A program made the position numbers and the translations under genes. Positions 44,679-55,337 of a stretch of DNA of 58,439 nt are shown piece by piece. Each line of letters begins with the position of its first letter. Positions within the stretch are counted from its first letter, which is position 1. The stretch is taken from NCBI GenBank assembly GCA_032718475.1, contig JAUCBJ010002871.1, forward strand, positions 1 through 58,439, written 5' to 3'. The stretch comes from Nemertoderma westbladi. Lineage: Eukaryota; Xenacoelomorpha; Nemertodermatida; Nemertodermatidae. Under the pieces are notes generated by a model. That model was not told the origin of the DNA, did no database searches, and saw nothing but the letters and a program-made list of their open reading frames with translations.

Positions 44679-45693
44679 TGTAGACGTGGAACCTCCTTTT
44701 TCTGCTCAGCCAATCAGAGCGATTTTCACTTTATTTCTGACAAAGGCCTACGGAAAACCGCGCAATGCATTACGGTCTTTGTTTACCTTTTTGAGCCTCA
44801 AGAACTGGCTTGGAATTCTTCTGTACTTCTGTTGTAGAAGTTTCAGACTTTGGCCAAAACATCTGATGGCTTTGATTACAAGAATGTAATCTATTATCTG
44901 AGTAACACTGACGAACTTGACACTGCAACGCATTACTGGCTTTATTTACCTCAACGCAATTCAATGCATTACAAACACTGCATAAGCAACACATACTGAC
45001 TGTTCACCGCATTATTTTACTTCTGTTTAATGTTTGTTATTAATTGTTGATATATTGATGGATGTTGTTATATTTGGAGAATACCGATAAATAATCATAA
45101 AACCCCCAATCTTCTTGATTACTGAAGGTAAGAGGGACCGGTTACCTGTAGCAATTGCGACTTACATTATATTGGTTTTATGTGAATTAAATGCTATTTC
45201 ATAATCCCTACATGTGCCAGTTGCTATCCTCTTTATATATGATCAAATTCAGTGACGGTCGGCAGAGCAGTGTGAAGTAGTGTGAAGTCGTGTGAAGTAG
45301 TGTGACAGATAATAAAGCATCTCCTAAAGAATGCGCTATTTACGAAACTCAGTGGCCATCTCATTGTGTTTAGTATAAGTCATAACTCTGTTTTATATAC
45401 TTAAAGCGCCACGTCCTAAAGGAACTGTTAATATTTCCCCGAAAGTGAATAATATTGTCAGAAATTATATAGTAACGATCAATCGAATAATACAGTAGGT
45501 CTGCACCGCAATAACTTTCAAAGCACCCGAATCCAGTCTCCCTTAACAGTGGGTGAATGATCGCGCATAGACTGGCTTCGGCTAATGTAACTTCATGTGC
45601 ACTAAATAATTGTTATAAGCTAAAGTCGATTTATAAACAAGAGGACAACTAAAATTGGCAGGTTAAACTGCTAAAGGTCTGAAAGCGCGAACA
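44679..45693 (+). repeat. 3' LTR of element B
   Basis: About 1015 bp, starting TGTAGACGTGGAACC and ending GCGCGAACA. Compare A: TGGACACATGG and GCGCGTACA. Shared blocks: GCCAATCAGAGCGATTTT, AGCGCCACGTCCTAAAGGAA, GGCAGGTTAAACTGCTAAAG. It is much more diverged from A's LTRs than those are from each other. Confidence 0.8.
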
Positions 45694-46224
45694 GGAAGAC
45701 TGGCTAAGAAGTTTCCTAAGGTGGTTCTGATTGTGTGCTACTCTCCAACTAGTGTTGCCCCTGTAGAGGAGGTAGAAAATTTCTACCAGAATCTACAAGC
45801 AGCTACTGATGGAGTGGATCAGCATGCATTCTTAACATTCCTGGGAGACTTTAATGTAAGTCTGCATCAATCACCTACATCGCCCTGGGTCTATAGCAAT
45901 AGTGTTAACCGAAATTCCGTCCATCTACAGGATTTTATCTCTGGAAATGGATTGTTTTCGGCTGGAACCCAATTCAAGAAGCGAACTGGAAAGCTATGGA
46001 CTCATAGTGGACACAGTGGACCCAGTGGTTACAAGTCCAGATACTGTAGACCATATTCTGTTTCGAGGAAATACAGGAGCTCTATACAAGACTGTAATGC
46101 ATTTACACTTCGACCCTTCTCCAGTGATCACCACCTTATTGTGGCCAAGGTAAGACTTAGTCTGCGTGCTAGCAGAACAACGAAATCTGCCGTGCCGCGG
46201 CATGACTGGTCCTCTCTGTTGTAA
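45694..46224 (+). pseudogene. LINE endonuclease (EEP family), C-terminal part
   Basis: KVVLIVCYSPTSVAPVEEVE, then the metal-binding/catalytic GDFN in FLTFLGDFNVSLHQ, and the terminal SSDHHLIVAKVRLSL (SDH motif) are typical of APE-like endonucleases that nick the target. The middle is disturbed around 46000-46060, and the frame ends at 46224 with a shift before the next block. Confidence 0.8.
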
Positions 46225-46270
46225 CAGCCAAGTGTGAGATCCAACTTCACACTACAGCTAAGCAACAGGT

Positions 46271-47839
46271 ATGAGGTTCTTGCCTCTGAGGCGGCAGATC
46301 ACTGAGGGTTATACTGCCTTCACAGAAGCAGTTAAGTTAGCAGCTGCAGAAACAGTTCTTGCATACCCTCGAAACAGGAAAAGGGCCCCCTGGACTGACA
46401 ACAAAGTTCAGAAGTGCCGAAATGACCTCTATAACGCGCAGAAAGAGTCCCGACTCAAACAGACTACATCGGCCAAGAATGCAGTTAAGGCTGCATCTAG
46501 GTCCCTGAACAGGCAGTACTCTGTTAATCTACAGGAGCTATTAAACCAACAGGTTGATGCCATCAATGATGCTGACGACAGCAGGCAATCATCCCAGGCA
46601 TGGAAATCGATCAACTTGCTTACTGGTCGGAAAAGCCAACCAACCACCAAGGTTAAGGTTGAATCACCAGCCGATCGCCTCAATGGTTGGAAGGCCCACT
46701 TTGAAAAGCTCCTCAATAATGACAATGTATTGCCTGATTACTTTATATAAATAAAAGTGTCTGAGTCTGTACTCCCAGATATTCCCATTGGCGTTATCTC
46801 CTTTGCAGAAATGAAGGCTGCTGCAAAGAGCATTAAGATCAATCGTGCCAGTGGAGTAGATGGTGTTCCCCCTAAGGTCTTTAAAGTACCTGAGTGTTTA
46901 AAGCTCATCTATCCCATCATAGTAGACATGTACCGAACAACAAGAGTCCTACCAGAAATGAAAACAAATAAGTTGGTGCCAGTTCCCATGAAGGGCAACC
47001 TAACACTCTATGGTTCTTTTCGGGGAATCTCATTGATCTCGATTGCTGCAAAGCTATACAATAGAATTCTATTAAATCGCATCAGGGATCCCATTGAGAG
47101 ACTGCTCCGGGGAAATCAGAATGGGTTCCGAAAAGGTCGTGGGACCATGGAGCCCATTTTGGCTCTTAGAAGGATAATTGAAGAGTTATCTAAAAAGAAA
47201 GACAGGCATCTGGCTGTTATCTTTGTTGACTTCTTCAAGGCCTTTGATTCAGTCTCTCGCTCACGTATGTTCAGTATACTTTCATTATATGGGACTCCTG
47301 ATGAAATTATTGCAGCAATCAGATCAGTATACGATGGTTCGATAACATTTGTGTCTACTGTTGACGGTGACACAGAACGATTTGAAGTGTTATGTGGCGT
47401 CCTCCAGGGAGACACACTTGCACCATTCTTGTTCATAATTGTTTTTGACTATGTTCTACGCATGTCCTTAGATCATCATAATGATGATGGGGTGATGATA
47501 ACTCCACCTACTGGCTCCAGAAGTCGAGGAAATCCTGCCAAGTACCTAACTGATCTAGACTTTGCTGATGACTTAGGAGTACTCTCAGAATCACTAGAGG
47601 GATCCCAACGGCTTCTCAGCTCATTAGAACATGCTGCTTGTAGTGTTGGTCTTTTTATTAACTCCAGAAAGACCAAAATTTTGACAGTTAACTTTGAAAG
47701 TCCTCAGCAAGTCTCTGATCGGATGAGCATAAGCTCAAAAGATGGTATCCTTGAGCATGTGGATGACTTCTGTTACCTGGGATCATGGATCCAGAAGTCA
47801 GGTGAGGACCTTCGAATACGTAAGGGCAGCCTTGAATAG
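46271..47839 (+). pseudogene. LINE linker and reverse transcriptase, copy 3
   Basis: The linker (SRSLNRQYSVNLQELLNQQV) and RT share one frame, interrupted by a single stop at 46748-46750 (GAA in copy 2). RT motifs: FRKGRGTMEPILAL, VDFFKAFDSV, LQGDTLAPFLF, FADDLGVL (about 47559-47582). The frame ends at 47839 because 11 bases present in copy 1 (between GTAAGG and GCAGCC) are missing. Confidence 0.85.
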
Positions 47840-48329
47840 GCTTTCCAGGATTTGGAAGTCACCGAGAATTAATCGGAAACTTAAGGTCCGGTTATTTAGA
47901 GCAGCAGTAGTTCCAGTACTCCTCTATGGGAGTTCATGCTGGGCTCTAACTGCTGAGGACACCAAATCTCTGGATGGCACATTCACAAGAATGCTACGCC
48001 GGGTTCATTGTGTCAAAGACAATGCACACATCTCCAACCAGACACTATATAACATTGGAGGTGTCTCATTGGTTCCCCCAAGCTTGACACTAGAACAAAA
48101 TCGCCTCCGCTTTGCAGGACATTGCTTTCGCCGTGAGGACCAGCCAGTGCATAATCTTGTACTTTGGCAGCCTCATGGAGTGAATAAGCATGGTGGACAG
48201 CCCATGACTTTCTTGAGACGCATCTTAAAAGACACTGGCCTAGAGGATGCGGATAATCTAGCAAATGCCATGGGTGATAGGGAGTTGTGGCGGTGCAATT
48301 TCGTCGATAAGCCGGTACAGCATTCTTAA
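47830..48329 (+). pseudogene. LINE C-terminal domain, copy 3
   Basis: After the 11-bp deletion the protein continues as ALNRLSRIWKSPRINRKLKV, LLYGSSCWALTAED, LRFAGHCFRREDQPVHN and ends at 48329. The CX-rich C-terminal block is shared with copies 1 and 2 and, more distantly, LINE family 2. Confidence 0.85.
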
Positions 48330-48375
48330 AAATGCAGCTGCAATGCAGCATGCCGATCCTAGTAGTAGTAGTAAT

Positions 48376-49284
48376 AAGTAACAGAGCATCCTTTATGTTA
48401 ACTGAAAACACCATAGACCAACGACTGTGTATACCAACTAAAACCAGCAAAATGACTGAGAAATACCATGAATGGCCCAGTCTCGTAGTGGATCTGCTGG
48501 TCGCGTGACCTCACGATGTCTGGTGGTTGAATTTAAAATATGGGTCTAACTATAGCTCTATTGAGAGTTCGAAAGTCAACAGTTAACCAGATTTTAGTTT
48601 TCTCTTGTGGCTGTTAATTTATTGGGACCACGACCATGTGAGATATCCACTCAGGGATGTCAATTATGGGTTTGATAACACCATCTTCACTAAGTTAGAT
48701 TTTAAAATATCTCGTAACAGTAAGGGTATTTATTTTGGGGTATATACTTTTACTGGGGGATGTCATTACGTACACGTAATTGCAGTGGATCGATCACCAG
48801 TAGTAGGCGTTTGGCCGGCTCGCTGACACTTAGACCCAACTCATGACTCATCGCGTAGGAATGTGACACCTAGGATGTCATTGGGTGTCATTGGCGCCAG
48901 ACTGTCTGGGTGAACCTCCTAATTAGGCTAATTAGACACTAATTGATATGTGTCATCAATTAATTAGTACATTCAATTCCCTAATAGGTGTCTTATGACT
49001 CCTAATTAGGGTTTAATTGATTATTCTAATTAATCAGACCGATTAGCACCCTGACACACAATGGGTCATCAGTGTTGTCTAATTATCACCTAGAGGGCCA
49101 AACGTGTGTCATAAGTGACACCTCTGCTCTTTTATTTATTGATACTTATTTATTTGTATTTAATTTTAATTTATTTAATTGTATTACTTTTACTTTATTT
49201 AATTGATTTCTATTTTTAGAATTACCAATAAATAGTTTTGTAAATTACTTACCAAATGACGTCATAGACTTTCAGCTTACTTAA
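48376..49284. other. Noncoding AT-rich stretch
   Basis: No supported gene. 48910-49050 is rich in TAATTAG/CTAATTA blocks (homeodomain-like words, but plausible from base composition alone). Confidence 0.5.
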
Positions 49285-50369
49285 TTAGCCCTAGGGTACT
49301 ACTACTACTACTACTACTACTAGGTCGAGCGAACTCGGACAGTGGAAATGAGATCCTTCCAGGCTTCCCGATTCTCCATAGTTGTCGCAATTTCGTTTCT
49401 CCCAAGTTCAGTATCCCTTTCAAGTTGATCTATATATGTTATGGCAGGTCGTCCACGACTACGCTTTCAATGAGTTGGTTGCCAGAGAAGTAGATCTGGT
49501 ATGACCTCGTCTTTACTTCGCCAGCAGTGCCCACTGAATCTTAATCTGCGTTCACGGAGGGTGGTTGATACAGGTGGTATTGTACCATAAAGCTCGGCGT
49601 TTGTCATGTGTTGTCTCCAGCTGATGTTTAGGGCTGCCCTTAGTAGTCTTGTGTAGCAACCATCAATTCGTTGTTCAAGTGATTTAGTCAGTGTCCAGGT
49701 CTCACCCCCGTATAAAAATACACTTTCCACTGTGGCTCGAAAGAACTTGGTCTTCAGGTGCCTGGAGAGATCTGATTTCCAGATGGTATCCATTTTTGAT
49801 AGAGCTACCCAAGCCTTTGCTTTCCTAACTTCTATGTCCTTTTTGCTACTCTCTATCGATGATCCAAGATACTGGAAGTCATCGACCTGCCTTAGTTGAT
49901 TATTATCAATGGTTGTCAAGTTTCCATCAACATTAAAGGTCATGAATTCGGTCTTGGTGGCATTTATATGCAATCCAACCTCCTTAGCAGCCCTCTCCAC
50001 TTTATTTAGTAGAAGCTGTGCATCTGCTAGCGTATTAGAGAGCAGGGCGATGTCATCCGCAAAGTCGGTGTCTGTGACTGTAGTTGCCGGATATCTACTA
50101 CTTCTGCGTTCTTGAAGTGTGAATCTCAGATCTTCACCCTTTGTGGCCGTCCTCATTGCGTAATCCAGCACAATTACAAATAGTAATGGTGCTAATGTGT
50201 CACCTTGCAGTACGCCAGCCAGGATTGAGAAAAACTCAGTTTCACCATCTGGTGAGAGTACCTGCGCTTCTGTGTCACAATATAGCAATCCAATGCCAGC
50301 AACAATTACTTCTGGTATTCCATAAGCTCTTAGGATTTCAAGCATTTTAAGCATTTTAGCCCTAGGGTA
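49285..50369 (-). mobile_element. LINE family 2, 5'-truncated, with target-site duplication
   Basis: Element 49299-50355 is flanked by the perfect 14-bp duplication TTAGCCCTAGGGTA (49285-49298 and 50356-50369). On the minus strand it ends in an (AGT)8 tail (49299-49323). A single insertion by target-primed reverse transcription, truncated inside RT. Confidence 0.92.
49467..50354 (-). pseudogene. LINE family 2 reverse transcriptase, truncated
   Basis: A 295-residue open frame covering RT from mid-palm: ILRAYGIPEVIVAGIGLLY, LQGDTLAPLLFVIVLDYA, catalytic FADDIALLS, KEVGLHINATKTEFM, YLGSSIESSKKDIEVRKAKA, LYGGETWTLT and the C-terminal RLRFSGHCWRSKDEV. The finger domain and endonuclease are missing through 5' truncation. 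No stops or shifts, so it is a young insertion. Confidence 0.9.
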
Positions 50370-50569
50370 TAGCTCTCTTACTGGTAACTAATTACTCTTA
50401 TCTATATCCAGACAGCTTTATCATTGACCTTTGACCCCCAATTAGATTTAACCAAGCAACAGGATTTTAATAGTAGTTGTATCCAAGCGCCCCGCCCCCT
50501 CTCGTGACACCTCTGATTACTAATTCCTATATCTTACCTATAGCCTACAGCCTATTACCTACAGCCGTC
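50370..50569. other. Short noncoding stretch
   Basis: No feature recognised between the LINE and the CTCF-like repeat. Confidence 0.5.
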
Positions 50570-51045
50570 TGTAGTTCTATAGTCTGCCGCTAGAGGGCAT
50601 ATTATCTGAAAATTAACATCTTCTCTAACTTTGTTATTTTCATTCCAATTAGGTTTAAACTCGGTAGGCATCTACTATATCATAGGCTATATCTTTTACG
50701 TAGTGGCAGAGTAGTCTGAAATTCCTCAGTTTGCCACTAGAGGGCGAATTGTTTCAAAGTGAAAACCTGATCTCATTTGATTGTTTTTAATCCGCTTAGG
50801 CTGAAACTTTGTAGACATCTACTATGGCAAAGGCTACACTTTACCGATGAGTTTGCACAGCCCGCAGTTCTCCACTCTACCGCTAGAGGGCGAAATGTTT
50901 GATAGTGAAAACCTGATTACATTTGATTGTTTTCAAACCATTTAGGTTGAAACTTGGTAGACATCTACTATATCATAGGCTATACTTTACTGAGGAGGTT
51001 GATCGACCCGCAGTTCTCCAGTCTGCTGCTAAAGACTCGGATTTA
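50570..51045 (+). repeat. About 155-bp tandem repeat with CTCF-like cores
   Basis: Roughly three diverged units, each with CCGCTAGAGGGC or CCACTAGAGGGC (50587, 50739, 50880), then GTGAAAACCTGATnnCATTTG and TAGACATCTACTATnnCA. The reverse complement of the same 155-bp theme forms the satellite at 56100-58439. Confidence 0.8.
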
Positions 51046-51094
51046 AGACCTGAGGCACTCCTAAAGTCTCGAGTTTTAGGTTTGAGCCACAGAC

Positions 51095-51612
51095 TATGCC
51101 TCAATGAGACTCAGACTATGCCTCACTGAGGCACTGAGGCACAGACTATGCCTCACTGAGGCACAGACTACGCCTCACTGAGGCACAGACTATGCCTCAC
51201 TGAGGCACCGATGCACAGACTATGTCTCACTGAGACACTGCTATGCCTCACTGAGCCACAGACTATGCCTCACTGAGGCATAGACTATGCCTCACTGAAG
51301 CACTGAGGCACAGACTATGCCTCACTGATACACAGACTATGCCTCGCTGAGGCACAGACTATGTCTCACTGAGGCACAGACTCTGCCTCACTGAGGCACT
51401 GAGGCACAGACTATGCCTCACTGAGGCATAGACTATGCCTCTATGAGGTACAGACTTTGCCTCACTGAGGTACAGACTATGCCTCACTGAGGCATTGAGA
51501 CACAGTCTATGCCTCACTGAGGCATTGAGGCACAGACTATGCCTCACCGAGGCACTGAGGCACAGACTATGCCTCACTGAGGCACAGACTATGCCTCACT
51601 GAGGCTCAGATT
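51095..51612. repeat. 22-bp tandem repeat made of small palindromes
   Basis: Unit ACTATGCCTCACTGAGGCACAG with frequent 9-bp extensions (CACTGAGGC). TGCCTCACTGAGGCA is a near-perfect inverted repeat, so each unit can form a hairpin. About 20 units. Confidence 0.9.
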
Positions 51613-52040
51613 CAGGGTCTAAGGCCATCAAGCTGATCATTTGCTTAGTTTTCTAAATAGAAGGTCTTGAGTTTGAACCCTAGAAGAGCATTATTTTTTT
51701 TTTCTAGCTCTTGGCTGACTCTAGTGTACACTAGCTTCGACTCTCCCAGCTATAGTGATAGTATGCAACATTGGGAGTTAATGTGCTGTCTTATGAGTAA
51801 AGACTAAGAGAGTAGCCTCCAGGTAGCCTCTGTTGGTTCACTCTTCTTAACTTTACAAAAGAGTTTGCAAGCGCAGGTTCAAATCCAACTAAAGCTCTAT
51901 ATATTTTGCACTGAAGTGGAATACTTTAGATGTTGGGGGAATCTGGTTTGCGAGGGATATTTGAATGGTGAGTATAACCATCCTTGGGAGTTAGTGTGGC
52001 GTTATCTCGCCCTGGATGGACTTTACCCCTGAAAAGAAAT
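51613..52040 (+). repeat. tRNA-like / duplicated segment
   Basis: 51870-51893 contains AGGTTCAAATCCAACT, a good polymerase III B-box, with an A-box-like TAGCCTCTGTTGG about 60 bp before it. 51680 has a second B-box-like GAGTTTGAACCC. The block from ACAAAAGAGTTTGCAAGCGC to GGGAGTTAGTGTGGC recurs at 52264-52390 without the B-box, which was lost or gained in a 20-bp indel. Possibly SINE-derived. Confidence 0.5.
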
Positions 52041-52044
52041 TAAG

Positions 52045-52180
52045 CTTGTACTCGCATCTGATCTCTCCTTGGCTGCTTTAATCGCATCTACTCTCTCATT
52101 GGCTGCTTTACTCACATCTGCTCTCTGATTGGGTACTCCAAACTAAGTTTCCTCTATATAGACCCTTGTTTACTGCTTTC
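52045..52180 (+). promoter_or_regulatory. CCAAT-box array with TATA-like box, copy 1
   Basis: Three 30-bp units of CGCATCTGCTCTCTCATTGG type, each with an inverted CCAAT box (ATTGG), followed by CTCTATATAGACCC about 30 bp downstream. This looks like a promoter, but no gene follows closely. The same block recurs at 53190-53440. Confidence 0.45.
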
Positions 52181-52257
52181 CCATTCATTATATATTTTTA
52201 TTTTTAAAAGTTTTATTTATTTTCATAAAAGTTTTATTTATTTAAAATTTACAATTT

Positions 52258-52410
52258 TACTTACAAAAGAGTTTGCAAGCGCTCTATTTAATTTGCACTG
52301 AAGTGAGATACTTTAGATTTTGGGGGAATCTGGTTTGCAAGGGATATTTGAATGGTGAGTATAACTATCCTTGGGAGTTGGTGTGGCATTATCTTACCAT
52401 GTGCCGGATA
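52258..52410 (+). repeat. Second copy of the 51860-52010 block
   Basis: Near-identical from ACAAAAGAGTTTGCAAGCGC through TTGGGGGAATCTGGTTTGC to GGGAGTTGGTGTGGC, but without the GGTTCAAATCC segment. Confidence 0.85.
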
Positions 52411-53189
52411 CTGATCACAATACTATTTATTAGATAGGTTATACAGTATGTTTTAGCTCGTATAGGTCGTGCCATCAGAAGTGACACGATGCCCGGGCTG
52501 ATTCAGGCTTTGTGATAGCAGCTATCTGATGATAGTAGAACAGGCTATCTATTGACTTTGCTTTTTTACCGCTCTGCTTCATTTCCTGTTCAGTCAGTAG
52601 GTGAGCCTACCGACCGGTAGACTCACTGACAACTGTGTGACATTTATAGCTAGGCTTTGCCTTAGCTTACAGTCTTAAGCTAAGGGCCTATTTACCCGTA
52701 GGTCCGACTGACCGGCTTCTGTTTGCATAGTGCAGCAGTGGTTGAATATGCTGTCAGGCTGTGTGTGTCTGACATTATGTCAGACACGAACTTTATCTGT
52801 GAGTTCGCTTGTAGAATATACCGTATGGTATATTTATATTTCTGTATTCGTGCCTTGTCTGTCATTATATTATACGACCTGAGTAGTTTACAGGAGTTGT
52901 TTCATATTAGATGGAGTCAGTAGCCTCAGCCTGACAGTCCCCGTAGCTAAAGCGCGTCTTTATCCATACTTCACCCCTAGCAATTGCCATCCTTTACCTT
53001 TACCGATCCGCCGATAGGACATTCAGTCTTAGGGTCTGACTATTAGACTGCAGACCCCGCGTCTGACTGTTGGACTATCGTTCCCAGTTATTGGGCCTCA
53101 GGATAGTCGGACAAAGCCGACTATCGGACTGTTGTATTTATTTATAGCGAGCAGTCATTCTAGTTAGCGGCCATCCGGCACACACCACG
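52411..53189. other. Noncoding stretch
   Basis: No supported gene. Short inverted repeats occur (for example GTAGGTGAGCCTACCGACC, and a TATCGGACTG/CAGTCC group near 53030-53130), without a recognised element. Confidence 0.45.
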
Positions 53190-53440
53190 GATGGGCTTTA
53201 CCCCTGAAACGAAAAATGGGAAAATAAATTAAGCGTGTACTCGCATCTGCTCTCTCACTGGCTGCTTTACCCGCATCTGCTCTCTCATTGGCTGCTTTAC
53301 TCGCATCTGCTCTCTCATTGGTTGCTTTAATCGCATCTGCTCTCTCATTGGCTGCTTTATTCGCATTTGGTCTCTCATTGGCTACTCCAAACTGAGTTTT
53401 TTCTAAATAGACCCTTGTTTACTGCTTTCCCATTGATTTA
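53190..53440 (+). promoter_or_regulatory. CCAAT-box array with TATA-like box, copy 2
   Basis: Five 30-bp units (53233-53385), each with TCTCTCATTGGCTGCTTTA, then CTACTCCAAACTGAG and TTCTAAATAGACCC. About 150 bp further on lies the ATG of the C2H2-type frame, so this array may be its promoter. Together with flanking TTTATTTATTT(A)AAATTTACAATTTTA it duplicates 52020-52260. Confidence 0.5.
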
Positions 53441-53581
53441 ATCTAATTTTTATTATTGAAAAGTTTTATTTATTTTCACAAAAGTTTTATTTATTTAAAA
53501 TTTACAATTTTACTCATTATAATTATAATTTGTAAAATCATTTAGCGAAAATTCATTACTATCAATTTATATTCTTATATA

Positions 53582-54622
53582 ATGCATAAACACAAAAGTT
53601 GTTTGGTTTGTGATAAAGAAATGAGACAAGACACTCTATCTCGTCATATGGAAAGACATAGAAAGGAAAATCTAATGGATCCGTTACCAAATAAATTTAA
53701 AAAATCAGAAGATATTTTTTAGTGAAGATGAAAAGAAAAGGAGAGATGAGCGTGATATATGAAAGATGAAACATACAATGGAAATTAAATTTCATAAAGT
53801 TATGAATATTTTGAAACGGATACAAAAACAGAAAATGAAGAAAATTTGAGTGAGAAAGATGAAGAAGAAGAGGACGATGAGATGGAGAATGAAAATAGTG
53901 ATGGTCAGGATGAACCTGCAGAGAGTGAGGTTGAGAACATAGAAAGTGAAGGCCAGGAAGAGGATGAAGAAAGTGAAGGTCAAGAAGAGGGTGAAGATAG
54001 CGAAGGTCAGGAAGAGAATGAAGAAAGTGAAGAACAGGAAGAGGATGAAGAAAGTGAAGGTGGGGAAGAGGATTAAGAAAGTGAAGATCAGAAAGAGGGT
54101 GAAGAAAGTCAAAGAGAGGAAGAGGATGAAGAAAGTGAAGGTCAGGAAAGTGAAGAAAAGGATGAAAATGATAATATTGAGGAAATATTGAGGCAATTAT
54201 TCGGAAATAAGAATAAATTGCGGAAAATTATTAAACATTTGAAGGAAAATGAAGAAAATAAAGAGGTGACATTGACCCAAGTTCTAGGAAGTAAAATTAA
54301 ATTACAGAAATTTCTTAAACATTTAGAAGAGAATGATGAAAATAAAGAAGAGATATTGAGACAAATATTAGGAAACAAAAATCAAGAGCAGAAATTTATT
54401 AAACAAATGGAAGAAAATGAAGAAAATAGAGAAGAGATATTAAGACAGGTTATGGGAAATAAAAGTAAATTACTGAAAATTAATGAACAATTGAATAAAA
54501 TTAAGAAACAGTTGGGTAATGAGGAAGATGAAAGTGAAGAAAATCGACCAGCTTTAACTTATTTTCGTAGACCTATGATAAAAAACTCTCATTGTTGCTG
54601 CAGTTATAAATCCTGCCTTTAA
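53582..54622 (+). pseudogene. C2H2 finger plus acidic and coiled-coil repeat protein, broken
   Basis: 53582-53722 encodes 46 residues with a classic finger, CLVCDKEMRQDTLSRHMERH (CX2CX11HX3H). After stops and probably a frameshift, 53846-54622 continues, with one in-frame TAA at 54074-54076. It has a Glu/Ser/Gln-rich acidic region (repeats of ESEGQEED type), then four units of about 28 residues, EEILRQLFGNKNKLRKIIKH-like, each ending in LEENEENK, predicted coiled coil. The C-terminus is Cys-rich (SHCCCSYKSCL). Similar single fingers occur in some large DNA transposons and related viruses, but I cannot assign it. It could be a decayed gene, or a spliced gene whose introns I misread. Confidence 0.5.
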
Positions 54623-55337
54623 GATAACTTATTTTGCCAATTTACCCAAAATACTGTATATTTATTGATAAAGGACCAGTTACGGTGCCATATTGATTTG
54701 TTTCTTACAAATTATTCTTTAGTAAAGGTTCTTACGCCATCTAGTGCTAGTACACCTATATTCGATCTAATTTCTACTGTAAAGGCCTACTAAACCTCAA
54801 ATGGAATACGTGATGCTTATTGGCTATGCTCCTTGCTGATAAAGCTAGTATATAAGTGTGGTTGTGCTATGATTGATTTTACTCTCTTTTTGTTATTGTT
54901 TGACAGAAGAAGTCGCACTGCCCATGCAGAGGCTTTGAACCCTCGTCAAGTTTAATTGACTGGTGGTTATTACAGGCCTAAGGTCTAAACTTAAAGAGTT
55001 AATAATTGAATTATAATTATTCATCGCTACATTGTATATTCTACTGGTTTATTCAATTTATCTTTATTATTTGCTTAATATATCGCCGATATTACGTAAT
55101 CAAGGAGGTTTTACACGCGCCACAACAGGTGGGTTGCTGTAACTAAGTATCAGTGATAATCTGGACAATTGTATCAGATTTGTGTATTGTCATATCTCTG
55201 ACTTACTAAATAATTAATATATGGCGATATTTCAGACCATTAATAAAAGCAAAGCTCTTATTATTAATTACATCACGATTGAGAGTTGTCACAAATTGAA
55301 TACTGTAGTGATATCAATATAATTAGACCCAAAGACT
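54623..55337. other. Noncoding stretch
   Basis: No clear gene. TATATAAGTGTGG near 54849 resembles a TATA box, and TTATTGTTTGACAG near 54896 resembles a splice acceptor. The evidence is too thin to annotate an exon. Confidence 0.4.

Larger units (their letters stand above)
27934..45693 (+). mobile_element. Element B: BEL/Pao-type LTR retrotransposon, near full-length, decayed
   Basis: Same family as A in opposite orientation. Order: partial leader, gag, protease, RT, RNase H, integrase, DUF5641-like domain, long noncoding stretch, env-position frame, 3' LTR. The 5' LTR and first part of the leader are missing; the copy starts at sequence corresponding to about 17690 of A. Removing two piggyBac-type insertions and one gag insertion, and adding the missing leader and LTR from A, gives a parent of about 16 kb, which is large for BEL/Pao. 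Stops and frameshifts are spread over gag, pol and the last frame, so B is inactive. It is flanked by LINE copies 2 and 3. Confidence 0.8.
45694..48375 (+). mobile_element. LINE family 1, copy 3
   Basis: The longest copy of the family: C-terminal half of the endonuclease, linker, RT, C-terminal domain, short 3' UTR and an AGT tail (48358-48372). It starts directly after the CA end of B's LTR and is 5' truncated. No target duplication was found. Confidence 0.88.

Noticed and set aside
48605-48826. 73-codon plus-strand frame
   Set aside because: No recognisable motif, no repeat or neighbour context; length is compatible with chance.
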